A stretch of DNA of 63,835 nt. Source: a virus. This document shows positions 51,047 through 58,483 of the stretch, one piece after another. The stretch is taken from the IMG/VR virus record IMGVR_UViG_3300042922_000736, positions 1-63,835 of that record; one strand, given 5' to 3'. The stretch's first letter is position 1; each line of letters opens with the position of its first letter. The notes under the pieces are model-generated. The model saw only the letters and a program-made list of their open reading frames with translations. It searched no databases and was not told the DNA's origin. The position numbers and the translations under genes were made by a program.

Positions 51047-51547
51047 ATGACAGAGTCCAAGCAGCTGATGCAGCGCATAGAGCAACGTATTGCTGCGCTT
51101 GGCATTTCTCGTCGATCGGCGGCGGTTCGGGCCGGCCTTTCTGAGAATGCCCTCAACGTAATGCGGTCAAAAATAGACAGTGGCGGACATCACCGACCTC
51201 GCGTCGACACCATTCGCGCCCTAGCTCCGGTGTTGCACACTACCGTCGAGTGGCTTCTCGACGGAAAGGGACCGGAGGTCGTTATGCCAGATACACTTCC
51301 TGCCGCGCCTCAGCCAACAAAGCGGCCCAAGAATGCCAGGGGTGACATCGACGCCCATATGGATGCAATTGTGGGGGCCGTATTTGCGGTCGGTGTCGAG
51401 CTCGGCATGGAGATAACCCCAACACGGCTGGCCCGCGTGGTGCGAGATCCTCGAATATCGATCGATATCGAATCGGACGAGGAGATGGAAGCGGCAGTGA
51501 CCATCTTGAAGATGCGGATTCGCCGGCGTCTCACGGCAATGAAGTAG
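51047..51547 (+). CDS. HTH regulator, probable prophage repressor
   Basis: 166 residues. An HTH at about 18-40 (S-R-R-S-A-A-V-R-A-G-L-S-E-N-A-L-N-V-M-R), then R-V-D-T-I-R-A-L-A-P-V-L-H-T-T-V-E-W-L-L, the classic phage repressor pattern. The C-terminal half is helical and has no LexA-like protease, so induction would not be through RecA self-cleavage. Regulator for the rightward promoter at 51610. Confidence 0.75.
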   Translation: MTESKQLMQRIEQRIAALGISRRSAAVRAGLSENALNVMRSKIDSGGHHRPRVDTIRALAPVLHTTVEWLLDGKGPEVVMPDTLPAAPQPTKRPKNARGDIDAHMDAIVGAVFAVGVELGMEITPTRLARVVRDPRISIDIESDEEMEAAVTILKMRIRRRLTAMK

Positions 51548-51586
51548 GTCCGCGACGTCCATAGAAGCCCCGCCACGGCTGGAATG

Positions 51587-51638
51587 AATCTTGACCAGAT
51601 TCACCACTATTGACAGGAATAATCTTGACGGTCATTAT
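51587..51638 (+). promoter_or_regulatory. rightward early promoter with direct repeats
   Basis: TTGACA -35 (51610-51615), 17-bp spacer, CATTAT -10 (51633-51638). Direct repeats AATCTTGAC lie at 51587-51595 and 51621-51629, one upstream and one inside the spacer, as expected for repressor sites. Confidence 0.65.
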
Positions 51639-51680
51639 GCCCCTCAACACCGGCAGAGTCGCCGGCCAGAGGAGAGCAAG

Positions 51681-51926
51681 ATGCAGACCTCGAACGGAAA
51701 CGCAGGCAGACCGAGCAGTGCCGACATCGCCTACGGCCGGTCGCCCCTGGCGCCGGAAGCCGACCGCCTACGCGCCACGGCGCGCTGGAACGTCAAGGCC
51801 GCCGCCGAAGCCAGGCGCAAGCGCCGTCACGCCGATGAAGTCCGCTACCGCCTGAACGCCACTAAGTGCGACACCCGCCGTGCCGAGCTTCTGGCGATGC
51901 GCGAGCCGCTGCGGAGTGCAGCGTGA
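51681..51926 (+). CDS. hypothetical protein, first gene of rightward operon
   Basis: 81 residues from ATG 51681 (AGAGGAGAGC upstream). Charged helical, R/A-rich (A-A-E-A-R-R-K-R-R-H-A-D-E-V-R). Could bind nucleic acid. No family recognised. Confidence 0.55.
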   Translation: MQTSNGNAGRPSSADIAYGRSPLAPEADRLRATARWNVKAAAEARRKRRHADEVRYRLNATKCDTRRAELLAMREPLRSAA

Positions 51927-52249
51927 TGACCGCGCACAACGAGACGAAGGCGGGGCACACGCCGGGGCCGTGGTCGGTAAAGCGTGGCGAGGGTCGCTAT
52001 AGCGACCAACTCTATGTTGAGAGCAATATCCACTCCACACCGACCGTCATCAGCGGCAAAGATCAAATCGTCCAGCTTACGAGCTTTCGAGATGATCACG
52101 GGCGGGAGGTTGAAGCCAACGCTCGCCTGATCGCCGCCAGCCCTTCGCTGTTCGACTACGTGGCCCGCAAGGCCAGCGAAGGCGACCCAGAAGCAGTCAA
52201 GCTTGTGGAGGCGGTTACCGCCGCCCGCGCCACCTCGGAGGCCGTGTGA
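51926..52249 (+). CDS. H-T-P-G-P-W phage protein
   Basis: 107 residues (start overlaps stop as TGATG). G-H-T-P-G-P-W-S-V and A-N-A-R-L-I-A-A-S-P-S-L are the hallmark of a very common small phage protein, unknown function. A relative is at 44739-45071. Confidence 0.7.
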   Translation: MTAHNETKAGHTPGPWSVKRGEGRYSDQLYVESNIHSTPTVISGKDQIVQLTSFRDDHGREVEANARLIAASPSLFDYVARKASEGDPEAVKLVEAVTAARATSEAV

Positions 52250-52476
52250 TGGCCGGGTTCCTTGGGGCAAGTCTGGCCGCTGCTGCCGCTGAGATGGTCT
52301 TTCTCGGCCGCTGGATCGACGCTGCCGAATACGGGGCAATCCAGTCCCGCCAAGCGCGGAAGCGTCGTCGCGAAAAGATCGACCGCCGCATTCCGAACCA
52401 TCGGAAGAAGGGTCCCGGTCGCAAGCACCTGTCTGGCGACTTCACGGGCGAAACCAACACGCGGGGGTGGAAATGA
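52249..52476 (+). CDS. hypothetical basic protein
   Basis: 75 residues from ATG 52249 (TGATG). Hydrophobic helix first (A-S-L-A-A-A-A-A-E-M-V-F-L), then a basic tail (R-K-R-R-R-E-K-I-D-R-R). Function unknown. Confidence 0.5.
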   Translation: MAGFLGASLAAAAAEMVFLGRWIDAAEYGAIQSRQARKRRREKIDRRIPNHRKKGPGRKHLSGDFTGETNTRGWK

Positions 52477-52856
52477 CCTCCCCCACGACCACGACCGTTG
52501 AAGTCCTCCAGAAGGCAAGGGCGTTCCTCATCGTCGCTTCTGACGGCACAGAGATGGTGTTCACGAACGAGGAAGATGCGCAGCGAAAAGCTGATGCACT
52601 CGGCCTCGAATATCACGGGCTGTATTTGCGGGCTGCCGCCGGTCTGCTGGCTGACCACCGCGAAGCCCTAATAGACCATCTCTGTAGAGAATTTGTCTCT
52701 GTCTACGATTGCGTTCGTGTGTGGGAGGCCTGGTCTGTTGGCACCATGTCCAAGGACGACTTTAGGCCTTTGGAGGATCGCGTCGAGCAGATAGCGGATG
52801 ACATCCTCGACCTTATGGACCGCGCCATCGACCTCGCCAAGCGGGAGGCGGTGTGA
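52473..52856 (+). CDS. hypothetical acidic protein
   Basis: 127 residues from ATG 52473 (ATGA overlap). Helical, acidic. No domain recognised. Confidence 0.5.
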   Translation: MTSPTTTTVEVLQKARAFLIVASDGTEMVFTNEEDAQRKADALGLEYHGLYLRAAAGLLADHREALIDHLCREFVSVYDCVRVWEAWSVGTMSKDDFRPLEDRVEQIADDILDLMDRAIDLAKREAV

Positions 52857-52859
52857 GCC

Positions 52860-53153
52860 ATGTCGGATCTGGTTGATAAGCTGAACGCTGAGGCCGCCGC
52901 CATTGCAAAGGGTGGCCCACTCTGGAGTGGCGAAACGGAGCGGCTAATTCTGGAGGCCGCCGCCGAACTCACCCGCCTCCGCTCGCTGAATGCGGAGTTG
53001 GTGGAGGCGATCCAACTAGTCCGATCCATCATCGTCGATGGCGCCACGACTGGCTTCAATTGCCACGACGGGGATTGGGCTGAGCGCCTGTACACGTCAC
53101 AGGCCGTCACGCACCGCGCCCTCGCCCGCGCCAACGGAGGCGGCACGCCATGA
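52860..53153 (+). CDS. hypothetical protein
   Basis: 97 residues. A pattern of early phage proteins (E-A-A-A-E-L-T-R-L-R-S-L-N-A-E-L-V-E-A-I). Helical, unknown function. Confidence 0.5.
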   Translation: MSDLVDKLNAEAAAIAKGGPLWSGETERLILEAAAELTRLRSLNAELVEAIQLVRSIIVDGATTGFNCHDGDWAERLYTSQAVTHRALARANGGGTP

Positions 53154-53356
53154 CCGCGCACGCCAGGACCACCACACTCACCACTCGAGCACGCCGCGAA
53201 GCTGAACGGCTCGACGTCGAAACCAACGCCAGGTTCGAAGGCGTGTCCACCGAGGCGGCGACGCTCCTGCGCCAGCTTGCCAATGAGGTGGAGCGGCTGG
53301 AGGCGGAGATCGCCGCCGCCATGAACCAGCAAGCACTGCAACCCGTAGGGCTGTGA
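53150..53356 (+). CDS. hypothetical coiled-coil protein
   Basis: 68 residues with a short coiled coil (L-A-N-E-V-E-R-L-E-A-E-I). Start overlaps the previous stop by 4 bp. Confidence 0.45.
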   Translation: MTAHARTTTLTTRARREAERLDVETNARFEGVSTEAATLLRQLANEVERLEAEIAAAMNQQALQPVGL

Positions 53357-53358
53357 AG

Positions 53359-53487
53359 ATGACCTACACCCTCATCATCGACGGCGCGCCGCTTTCGCCC
53401 ACGTCGCTACTGCAGGCCGACGCCATATGGCAGGCCGCACTGGTCACGGGCCGCCGCGTATCGCTCATTGCCAAGCGCGAGAGATAG
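53359..53487 (+). CDS. small hypothetical protein
   Basis: 42 residues (T-Y-T-L-I-I-D-G-A-P-L-S-P-T), an open frame between two coupled genes with GAAG before its ATG. Function unknown. Confidence 0.45.
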   Translation: MTYTLIIDGAPLSPTSLLQADAIWQAALVTGRRVSLIAKRER

Positions 53488-53489
53488 CC

Positions 53490-53666
53490 ATGCACACGAT
53501 AAGGAAGCTGGCGAGCACGGCCAAGATCGTTGCCACGCTCACCATGGCACGGACGTTCGGGCAGTACGAACACACCGTGTGGAACGGCGATTTCACCTAC
53601 GCTCAATACCGCTGGCGCGGCCAGTCATGGGCGATCCCGACCTCCGCCATGGAGGATCTGCCATGA
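53490..53666 (+). CDS. small hypothetical protein
   Basis: 58 residues from ATG 53490 (2 bp after the previous stop). Aromatic-rich (Y-E-H-T-V-W-N-G-D-F-T-Y). No family recognised. Confidence 0.45.
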   Translation: MHTIRKLASTAKIVATLTMARTFGQYEHTVWNGDFTYAQYRWRGQSWAIPTSAMEDLP

Positions 53667-53842
53667 CCCTCATCATGCTCATCTGCCTAGCCGGCGCGCC
53701 GGACCAGTGCCGCACGGAACAGGTGCCGACCGAGGCAGTCATGCCGATGCAGTGCGCCATGGCCGCCCAGGAGTGGGCCGCAGAACATCCTCGCTACGTG
53801 CTGGCGAAGTTTCGCTGCGGCAGGCGTGTGGTGGAGATTTGA
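53663..53842 (+). CDS. small cysteine-containing, possibly exported protein
   Basis: 59 residues. Hydrophobic start (L-I-M-L-I-C-L-A-G-A) followed by four cysteines in total, a short signal or anchor. Start overlaps the previous stop. Confidence 0.45.
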   Translation: MTLIMLICLAGAPDQCRTEQVPTEAVMPMQCAMAAQEWAAEHPRYVLAKFRCGRRVVEI

Positions 53843-53845
53843 GCC

Positions 53846-54040
53846 ATGGGAAAGCACGAGATGGCCGTAACCACTGCCCGGCTGCTCGCCGCGCAACTCC
53901 GTAGTGCGGAGCGCCGGGCCGAGCGGTACGAGGCGGCGCTGCGGGCGATTGCGGTGATGCAGAACCCTACCGAGATGCGCCGCGTAGCGACCGACGCAGT
54001 GTCGGCGGACAGCCACAAGGCCGCCGCCTACCCCAATTAG
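53846..54040 (+). CDS. hypothetical helical protein
   Basis: 64 residues, helical, R/A-rich (L-L-A-A-Q-L-R-S-A-E-R-R-A-E-R-Y). It is the last small gene before the hairpin array. Confidence 0.45.
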   Translation: MGKHEMAVTTARLLAAQLRSAERRAERYEAALRAIAVMQNPTEMRRVATDAVSADSHKAAAYPN

Positions 54041-54079
54041 CCGGGGACTCCAAGCTGCTCCAACCGGCGAGTGGACTAG

Positions 54080-54171
54080 TCCGTGATCGCGACTGCAGAA
54101 GTCGTGGCGGCCCGGCGTAGAGCATTTGCCCGCCACTAATCACGGAAAGCCGGAATTACTACCCAACCGGA
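54080..54171. other. multi-branch inverted repeat before the hairpin array
   Basis: Outer stem 54080-54087 with 54139-54146 (8 bp, TCCGTGAT) encloses a small hairpin 54090-54104 and an inner stem 54104-54110 with 54130-54136 (7 bp). A short CCGG-loop-CCGG unit follows at 54151-54171. It does not share the 30-nt loop of the neighbouring array. Confidence 0.45.
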
Positions 54172-54186
54172 GTATCGCAACACCCA

Positions 54187-54498
54187 TTGACTGGTCGGTG
54201 CCGGAACGAGAGCGCACCCCATAAGCCGCCAGCCCGTCCAGTCAACCCTACGCGAAGGCGGCCAGAGCCAGTGTGCACCCCATGAGCACGACGCCGCCTT
54301 CGCAACTGCATTCAACCGGCCGGCCGGAGGGCAAACGCACCCCGATAGAGTACCGCCGGTCGGTTGAACCACTTCGAGAGACGCGGGCCAGTGAGAGCTC
54401 GCACCCCAGCGCAAGAACGCCCGCGTCTCTCGTCACCCCATCGGAAGGCCGGGCCATTCGAAATCCGAACGCCAAGTGCACAGCGCCCGTGCCTTCCG
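54187..54498. repeat. hairpin array, group 1: five units with 30-nt loops
   Basis: Stem pairs: H1 54187-54194/54238-54245, H2 54252-54262/54293-54303 (11 bp perfect), H3 54311-54324/54355-54368 (14 bp, one G-T), H4 54375-54388/54419-54432 (14 bp perfect), H5 54442-54454/54485-54498. Loops (H1 54202-54231, H2 54263-54292, H3 54325-54354, H4 54389-54418, H5 54455-54484) are all 30 nt. Loop positions 11-20 carry the core NCGCACCCCA; H5 has the divergent CCGAACGCCA. Cores are spaced 61-66 bp apart. Confidence 0.9.
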
Positions 54499-54520
54499 CC
54501 CCTAACCAGAGGAGAACATC

Positions 54521-55141
54521 ATGAGCCTCGCCCACGACTTCAACCCGCCCCGCAGACACACCCGATACGCCAAAGCCGAGACACTTATCGGCGTAGCGGA
54601 GCGCATGATGCGCGAAGCCAGCGGTGACGTCGACGCCGCCACTGAGAAGATGACGAACTACGTCCTGAACAAGAAGCGCCTCACGGAAGAGGCGGTGCGG
54701 ATGGCGTGCCGCAACATGCTCGGCGAGACCGTCCGCAGCGAACGCCGCACGATCGATACCCTCATGGCCGACCCCGGCGCTACCGGCCCGAAGGCGACGG
54801 CTAGCAAGTCGAAGTCCTACCAGGAGCGCGTCGCGCACATCTTCAGCGGCAGCGCGGAAGCAACCCGCCTGCGGCTGTCGAGCCTCGGCCAGCACGTCCG
54901 CGAGGCGCTGCTCGACAAGCCCTATGTCATCGACGGCATCCGTCGCCCGCTGCGAGACCACATCGGCGCGGACATCGTGAAGTACGCCGGCGAGCACCTG
55001 AGCAAGGGCCAGACCATGGTACGCGAAGCCAGGTTCCTCATCGCCATCGGCAACACGGCCGGAAACCGCAAGGTCGGTGACGCCGTGTCCGCCGAGGAAG
55101 CCATTCGCCTCCGTATTGAGGCCGACAAGACGCCGGTGTGA
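54521..55141 (+). CDS. unknown protein of the hairpin-array locus
   Basis: 206 residues; start has GAGGAG upstream, directly after H5. Helical, basic N-terminus (P-P-R-R-H-T-R-Y-A-K-A-E-T-L), a central K-S-K-S-Y-Q-E-R-V, and a hydrophobic/charged second half. No family recognised. It is transcribed together with the array and the IS110-like gene, so a shared role is likely. Confidence 0.6.
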   Translation: MSLAHDFNPPRRHTRYAKAETLIGVAERMMREASGDVDAATEKMTNYVLNKKRLTEEAVRMACRNMLGETVRSERRTIDTLMADPGATGPKATASKSKSYQERVAHIFSGSAEATRLRLSSLGQHVREALLDKPYVIDGIRRPLRDHIGADIVKYAGEHLSKGQTMVREARFLIAIGNTAGNRKVGDAVSAEEAIRLRIEADKTPV

Positions 55142-55148
55142 GCCGGCA

Positions 55149-55521
55149 GGGGCGGGCCAGCCGGGCTTCGTATCCCATGAAAGAAACGCCCGCCCCGAAC
55201 CTTTTGCATGTGGTGGCCAATAGAACTTCGCACCCCACGAGCGCTGTGCCGCTACATGCAACCCCACCCGCCGCAAGGCGGTGCCTGCCGGGCCAGCAGG
55301 CCGCCGCACCCCATCCACCAGACGCCCGGCAGGCAACCAATACCGAACGGCAGGGGCCAAGGGCACCGCGTATCCCAGGCTGGCACCGCCCCGCCGTTCG
55401 GTTCCTAACGTGAGTGGTGGCGGCCACTGTGCACACGCACCCCATCGGTCGCTCGCCGCCGCCACTCACAACCCATTCCGCCGGCCAAGCGAGACATGCA
55501 CCCCATTCCGTCCGCGCCGGC
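55149..55521. repeat. hairpin array, group 2: six units with 30-nt loops
   Basis: Stem pairs: H6 55149-55157/55188-55196, H7 55204-55217/55248-55261 (14 bp, two G-T), H8 55282-55293/55324-55335 (12 bp perfect), H9 55342-55357/55388-55402 (one bulge), H10 55410-55424/55455-55469 (15 bp, one G-T), H11 55480-55485/55516-55521 (short). Loops are all 30 nt. Cores: CGTATCCCA in H6 and H9; CGCACCCCA in H7, H8 and H10; TGCACCCCA in H11. A small CCGCC-GCAA-GGCGG hairpin (55268-55281) sits before H8. Confidence 0.9.
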
Positions 55522-55542
55522 ACGCAACCCAGGACAAACGCC

Positions 55543-56577
55543 ATGTACTCCGAAATTAGCAACAACCCCGCCGAGATTGCCGCCGCCACGACCCGGCGCC
55601 GGCCCCGTAAAGCTGACGGTGCGGCCACTTCTGCAGCGCGACCCATAAATAGGACGCCCGCCGTCAGCCCCCCTATCGACGAAACCGTGGCCGACGGTCA
55701 TGCGCACCCCTATGGAACAGCGCCCGGTTTCGTCGACCCCGATTGCACGCCGACCTACGTGCCGACCGAGGCCGTCACGGACCTAGTCGCGCAGATACGC
55801 AACATGCACAAGCTGCGGCAGGGGATGATACGGGCCAAGAACCGCATCGTGCTGCAGGGCATGGCGTGCGTTCGGCACGCGATCCACCAGCCCGAAGACT
55901 ACGAGAACGACGCCACCAAGAAGGCGCTGCGTGAGCGCGCCGACAAGATGTACCGCGAAGCTGCGGCCGACGAGGGCCATCAGTTCCACCCCAACATCAA
56001 GCCGTACTTGATGGCCGCTGCTCCGCTGGAAGAAGCCGCAGAGACCTACGCCAAGCGACTCGAGAAGCTGGCCAAGCAGTTGCCGGTCTTCGCATGGGTG
56101 CAGTCCGTCAAGGGGCTCGGCACGGTCAGCTTCGCGACCATCGTCGGCGAGGCTGGAGACATCGGCACCTACCGCGGGCCGGAGGGGCTGTGGAAGCGCA
56201 TGGGGCTAGCCGTCATCGGTGGCAAGGCGCAGGGCAGGCCCGGCGCGGGGGCCACGTCGGAAGACTGGATAGCCCACGGCTACAGCGGCGAGCGCCGTTC
56301 TGTGGCGTGGAACGCCCGCAACGGTCTCATCTTGGGCATGGGCCGCTGGCGCCCCGCGTTCGGTGAGGATGTCGACGCAAACCCTGAACTGACGCCGTAT
56401 CAGCGGCTGTTCGCGAAGCGCGCCAGGCTCGAGTGCGAGAAGCTCGGCAAGCCGGTGACTGAGGCGAAGACGGGCAAGGAGTCCTACAGCGCCCACGCCA
56501 TCGCACGGGCCATGAGGTTCGTCGAAAAAAGGATGCTCAAGGAGCTCTATCTGAATTGGCGCCGGGCTTCGGCCTGA
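55543..56577 (+). CDS. IS110-transposase-like C-terminal domain protein without RuvC domain
   Basis: 344 residues from ATG 55543 (AGGA 9 nt upstream). Residues 1-70 are low-complexity and overlap hairpins H12-H13; a later start near 55803 is possible. A helical part follows (about 75-175). Residues 178-260 carry a Transposase_20-like helix-hairpin-helix segment: F-A-W-V-Q-S-V-K-G-L-G-T-V-S-F-A-T-I-V, then E-A-G-D-I-G-T-Y and L-W-K-R-M-G-L. This domain contains the catalytic serine in IS110 enzymes; S near 246 in Y-S-G-E-R is a candidate. The DEDD RuvC domain is not seen. It may bind the hairpins around it. Confidence 0.7.
   Translation: MYSEISNNPAEIAAATTRRRPRKADGAATSAARPINRTPAVSPPIDETVADGHAHPYGTAPGFVDPDCTPTYVPTEAVTDLVAQIRNMHKLRQGMIRAKNRIVLQGMACVRHAIHQPEDYENDATKKALRERADKMYREAAADEGHQFHPNIKPYLMAAAPLEEAAETYAKRLEKLAKQLPVFAWVQSVKGLGTVSFATIVGEAGDIGTYRGPEGLWKRMGLAVIGGKAQGRPGAGATSEDWIAHGYSGERRSVAWNARNGLILGMGRWRPAFGEDVDANPELTPYQRLFAKRARLECEKLGKPVTEAKTGKESYSAHAIARAMRFVEKRMLKELYLNWRRASA
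55612..55736. repeat. hairpin array, group 3: two units inside the 5' end of the IS110-like gene
   Basis: H12 55612-55625/55656-55668 (8 bp plus 3 bp, loop 55626-55655, core GCGCGACCCA) and H13 55676-55691/55722-55736 (11 bp plus 3 bp, loop 55692-55721, core GCGCACCCCT). The loops are again 30 nt. Confidence 0.85.
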
Positions 56578-56585
56578 AGCCCGGC
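56561..56585 (+). terminator. strong hairpin at the end of the IS110-like gene
   Basis: A perfect 10-bp stem GCCGGGCTTC/GAAGCCCGGC with a 5-nt loop that spans the stop codon. No T-run follows, so it may pause rather than end transcription. Confidence 0.5.
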
Positions 56586-56754
56586 GGGGCCAGCGTAGAG
56601 CCGCACCCCAGAGGTAGCGCGCCCCGCCAACCCCCATTGCCTGCCGGGGCCGAAAAACGTCCGCACCCCATCCATGTTGCGTCACGGCAGGCAACCCTAA
56701 GCGACGACGGGCCACCGCTCTCGCGTATCCCACTCCCGGAGCGCCCGTCGTCGC
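56583..56754. repeat. hairpin array, group 4: three units with 30-nt loops
   Basis: H14 56583-56590/56621-56628, H15 56637-56650/56681-56694 (10 bp plus 4), H16 56701-56712/56743-56754 (12 bp perfect). Loops 56591-56620, 56651-56680 and 56713-56742 are 30 nt with cores CCGCACCCCA, CCGCACCCCA and GCGTATCCCA. Ends 25 bp before the DnaA-like gene. Confidence 0.9.
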
Positions 56755-56779
56755 CCACCCCATCCAGAGGTCACACACC

Positions 56780-57637
56780 ATGACCACCCTATCCCAAGTC
56801 ATCACTACCGCGCCCGACGGGCTCCGTCCCTTCCTGCAGTTCGTCGAGCGCCGCGGCAACAACGACAACGACATGCGCGCCTCGACGCCGCTGCTGTTCG
56901 CGACGTATGCCCCGCCTAATGCGCCTGCACTGAGAGTCAGAGTCGTCACCGCGTCCAAGCTCGGACGCATCGGCATCACGGAATGCCTGCACGAGGAAAC
57001 CACGCCGCAGATTTACGTGCCGGCGGCGCAGCTGTCGCAATTCCTCCCGACGCCGTACCCCATGCGCAAGAAGGTGCGCCGGCCTCGCGGAACGCCCACG
57101 CAGCGGATCCACGCCGAAGCGCGAGTCGATGCGGCGCAGAGGACAGCGGCTCTGATGGAGCAGTTTTCTGTGGACTGCGCCGAGGTAGCGCGTCGCATCG
57201 CTAGCGCTTCCGGCATCCCGATAACACATCTATTCGGGGCGTCGCGCGAGAGACTGCTTACCTGCGCCAGACGTTCCGCCTTGGGGGTGATCGCCTCCAG
57301 AAACCACGGCCTGTCGCTGCCAGTCTTGGGGCGCGCCATCGGCTGTCATCACACCACAACGCTGCACAGCCTTCGGGAAATAGGCCTGCACGCCTCCGTA
57401 ACTGGCGAGTTCGACCTGCCGTACCTGCGGGCGCTGTGGCTCAAGGGGCGAATGCCGATCGGCCATGAGCCGGGGCAGATGCCGGATGACGTAGCCGCCC
57501 GGCTTGGGCGGTTCGTCACGATCGACGGCGGCGAGCTCGAGCCGAGCAACTGGACAGAATTCCGGCGCTACCTCGGCCTCGCCATTGCGCGGGCCAGGAT
57601 CGTCGCCGAGCGGGAGAGACTGCAATGCGCAGCCTGA
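56780..57637 (+). CDS. protein with DnaA domain IV-like DNA-binding region
   Basis: 285 residues, ATG preceded by AGAGG. Residues about 130-205 match the C-terminal DNA-binding domain of DnaA: L-F-G-A-S-R-E-R-L, A-R-R-S-A-L-G-V-I-A, H-G-L-S-L-P-V-L-G-R-A-I-G, H-H-T-T-T-L-H-S-L. No AAA+ ATPase part is present. It may bind the repeated cores (GTATCCCA, GCACCCCA), loosely similar to DnaA boxes, as regulator or initiator. Directly after group 4. Confidence 0.7.
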   Translation: MTTLSQVITTAPDGLRPFLQFVERRGNNDNDMRASTPLLFATYAPPNAPALRVRVVTASKLGRIGITECLHEETTPQIYVPAAQLSQFLPTPYPMRKKVRRPRGTPTQRIHAEARVDAAQRTAALMEQFSVDCAEVARRIASASGIPITHLFGASRERLLTCARRSALGVIASRNHGLSLPVLGRAIGCHHTTTLHSLREIGLHASVTGEFDLPYLRALWLKGRMPIGHEPGQMPDDVAARLGRFVTIDGGELEPSNWTEFRRYLGLAIARARIVAERERLQCAA

Positions 57638-57765
57638 TGTCTGATTTGATGGAATGGCTGTACGCGCTGTGGCGCGCGGCTTGGCAGCGCCAGGCTGGAG
57701 AGTTCTACGGAGAGCTTGAGTACGACCCTGATGCGGGGCGGGAGGGGCTTCGCCATGGCTCGTGA
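57625..57765 (+). CDS. small hypothetical protein
   Basis: 46 residues starting inside the end of the DnaA-like gene and ending inside the start of the next (overlaps of 13 and 11 bp). W/R-rich N-terminus (M-E-W-L-Y-A-L-W-R-A-A-W). Coupled expression likely; function unknown. Confidence 0.45.
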   Translation: MRSLMSDLMEWLYALWRAAWQRQAGEFYGELEYDPDAGREGLRHGS

Positions 57766-58483
57766 AATTGTGCAGCCCGTCACCGTGCCGAGTGGTGAGG
57801 AATGGCGGAACGAGACCAAGACGACGCATCCGGCCTATGCGCAGGTGCGCGCCTCCCGTGTGTCCGGCAGCACCAATCTGTACGGCAGCGATTTCCGCCA
57901 CAACCACTTCATGACGATATCGATCCGCACCAGCGAGTTGCGGCGGACGCTAAGCCGCGACTGGCACTATGGCCGTGAAGAGCTAATCGAGATCGCCCTG
58001 AGCGAAAGCCAGTGGGCCACGTTTGTCTCGTCCCCCAACATGGGGGATGGCGTTCCCTGCACCTTGCAGCGACTTAACGGGCAGATGGTCCCCGGCCTTC
58101 CCGACCCCGAGAGCCGTGCTGACCAGTTCTCAGCAGAGATCAAATCCAAGCTCGACAAGACCGTAGCTCGAGTAAAGGAAACTCTCTCGCGCATCGACGA
58201 TATGGGCATGCCCAAGGGGAAGACGCGCGAGCTGAAGGAGGGCCTTGAACACCTGCTAACCGAACTTCGGTCGAACCTGCCGTTCGTCGCCAAGCAGTTC
58301 GAAGAGCATGTTGAGGACACTGTCGAGGCAGCCAAGCAGGAAGTGCACGGCTACATGACTGCCGTCTTGCAGCGTGCCGGCGTCGAAGCGCTTGCGGCGA
58401 ACATGCCACTCCAGATCGAGCACAAAGACTCCCCCGCCGGCCGTGAAGCCCTATCAGCAGCGGAGGGACGGGCCGATGCCTGA
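57755..58483 (+). CDS. hypothetical protein (common phage protein with S-x-x-Q-W-A-T-F-V motif)
   Basis: 242 residues. The central I-R-T-S-E-L-R-R-T-L-S-R-D-W and I-A-L-S-E-S-Q-W-A-T-F-V-S-S are shared by a widespread group of phage proteins of unknown function. The second half is a coiled coil. Confidence 0.6.
   Translation: MAREIVQPVTVPSGEEWRNETKTTHPAYAQVRASRVSGSTNLYGSDFRHNHFMTISIRTSELRRTLSRDWHYGREELIEIALSESQWATFVSSPNMGDGVPCTLQRLNGQMVPGLPDPESRADQFSAEIKSKLDKTVARVKETLSRIDDMGMPKGKTRELKEGLEHLLTELRSNLPFVAKQFEEHVEDTVEAAKQEVHGYMTAVLQRAGVEALAANMPLQIEHKDSPAGREALSAAEGRADA

Noticed and set aside
54136-55465. Long minus-strand frames across the hairpin array with repeated W-G-A-x-x-x-W-P peptides
   Set aside because: The repeated peptides are just the translated reverse complement of the conserved loop core. 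No ribosome sites or family match, and the frames cross stems and spacers.
54187-56754. CRISPR-like array
   Set aside because: The constant part is only about 9 nt inside a loop, the stems vary, spacing is uneven and there are no cas genes.
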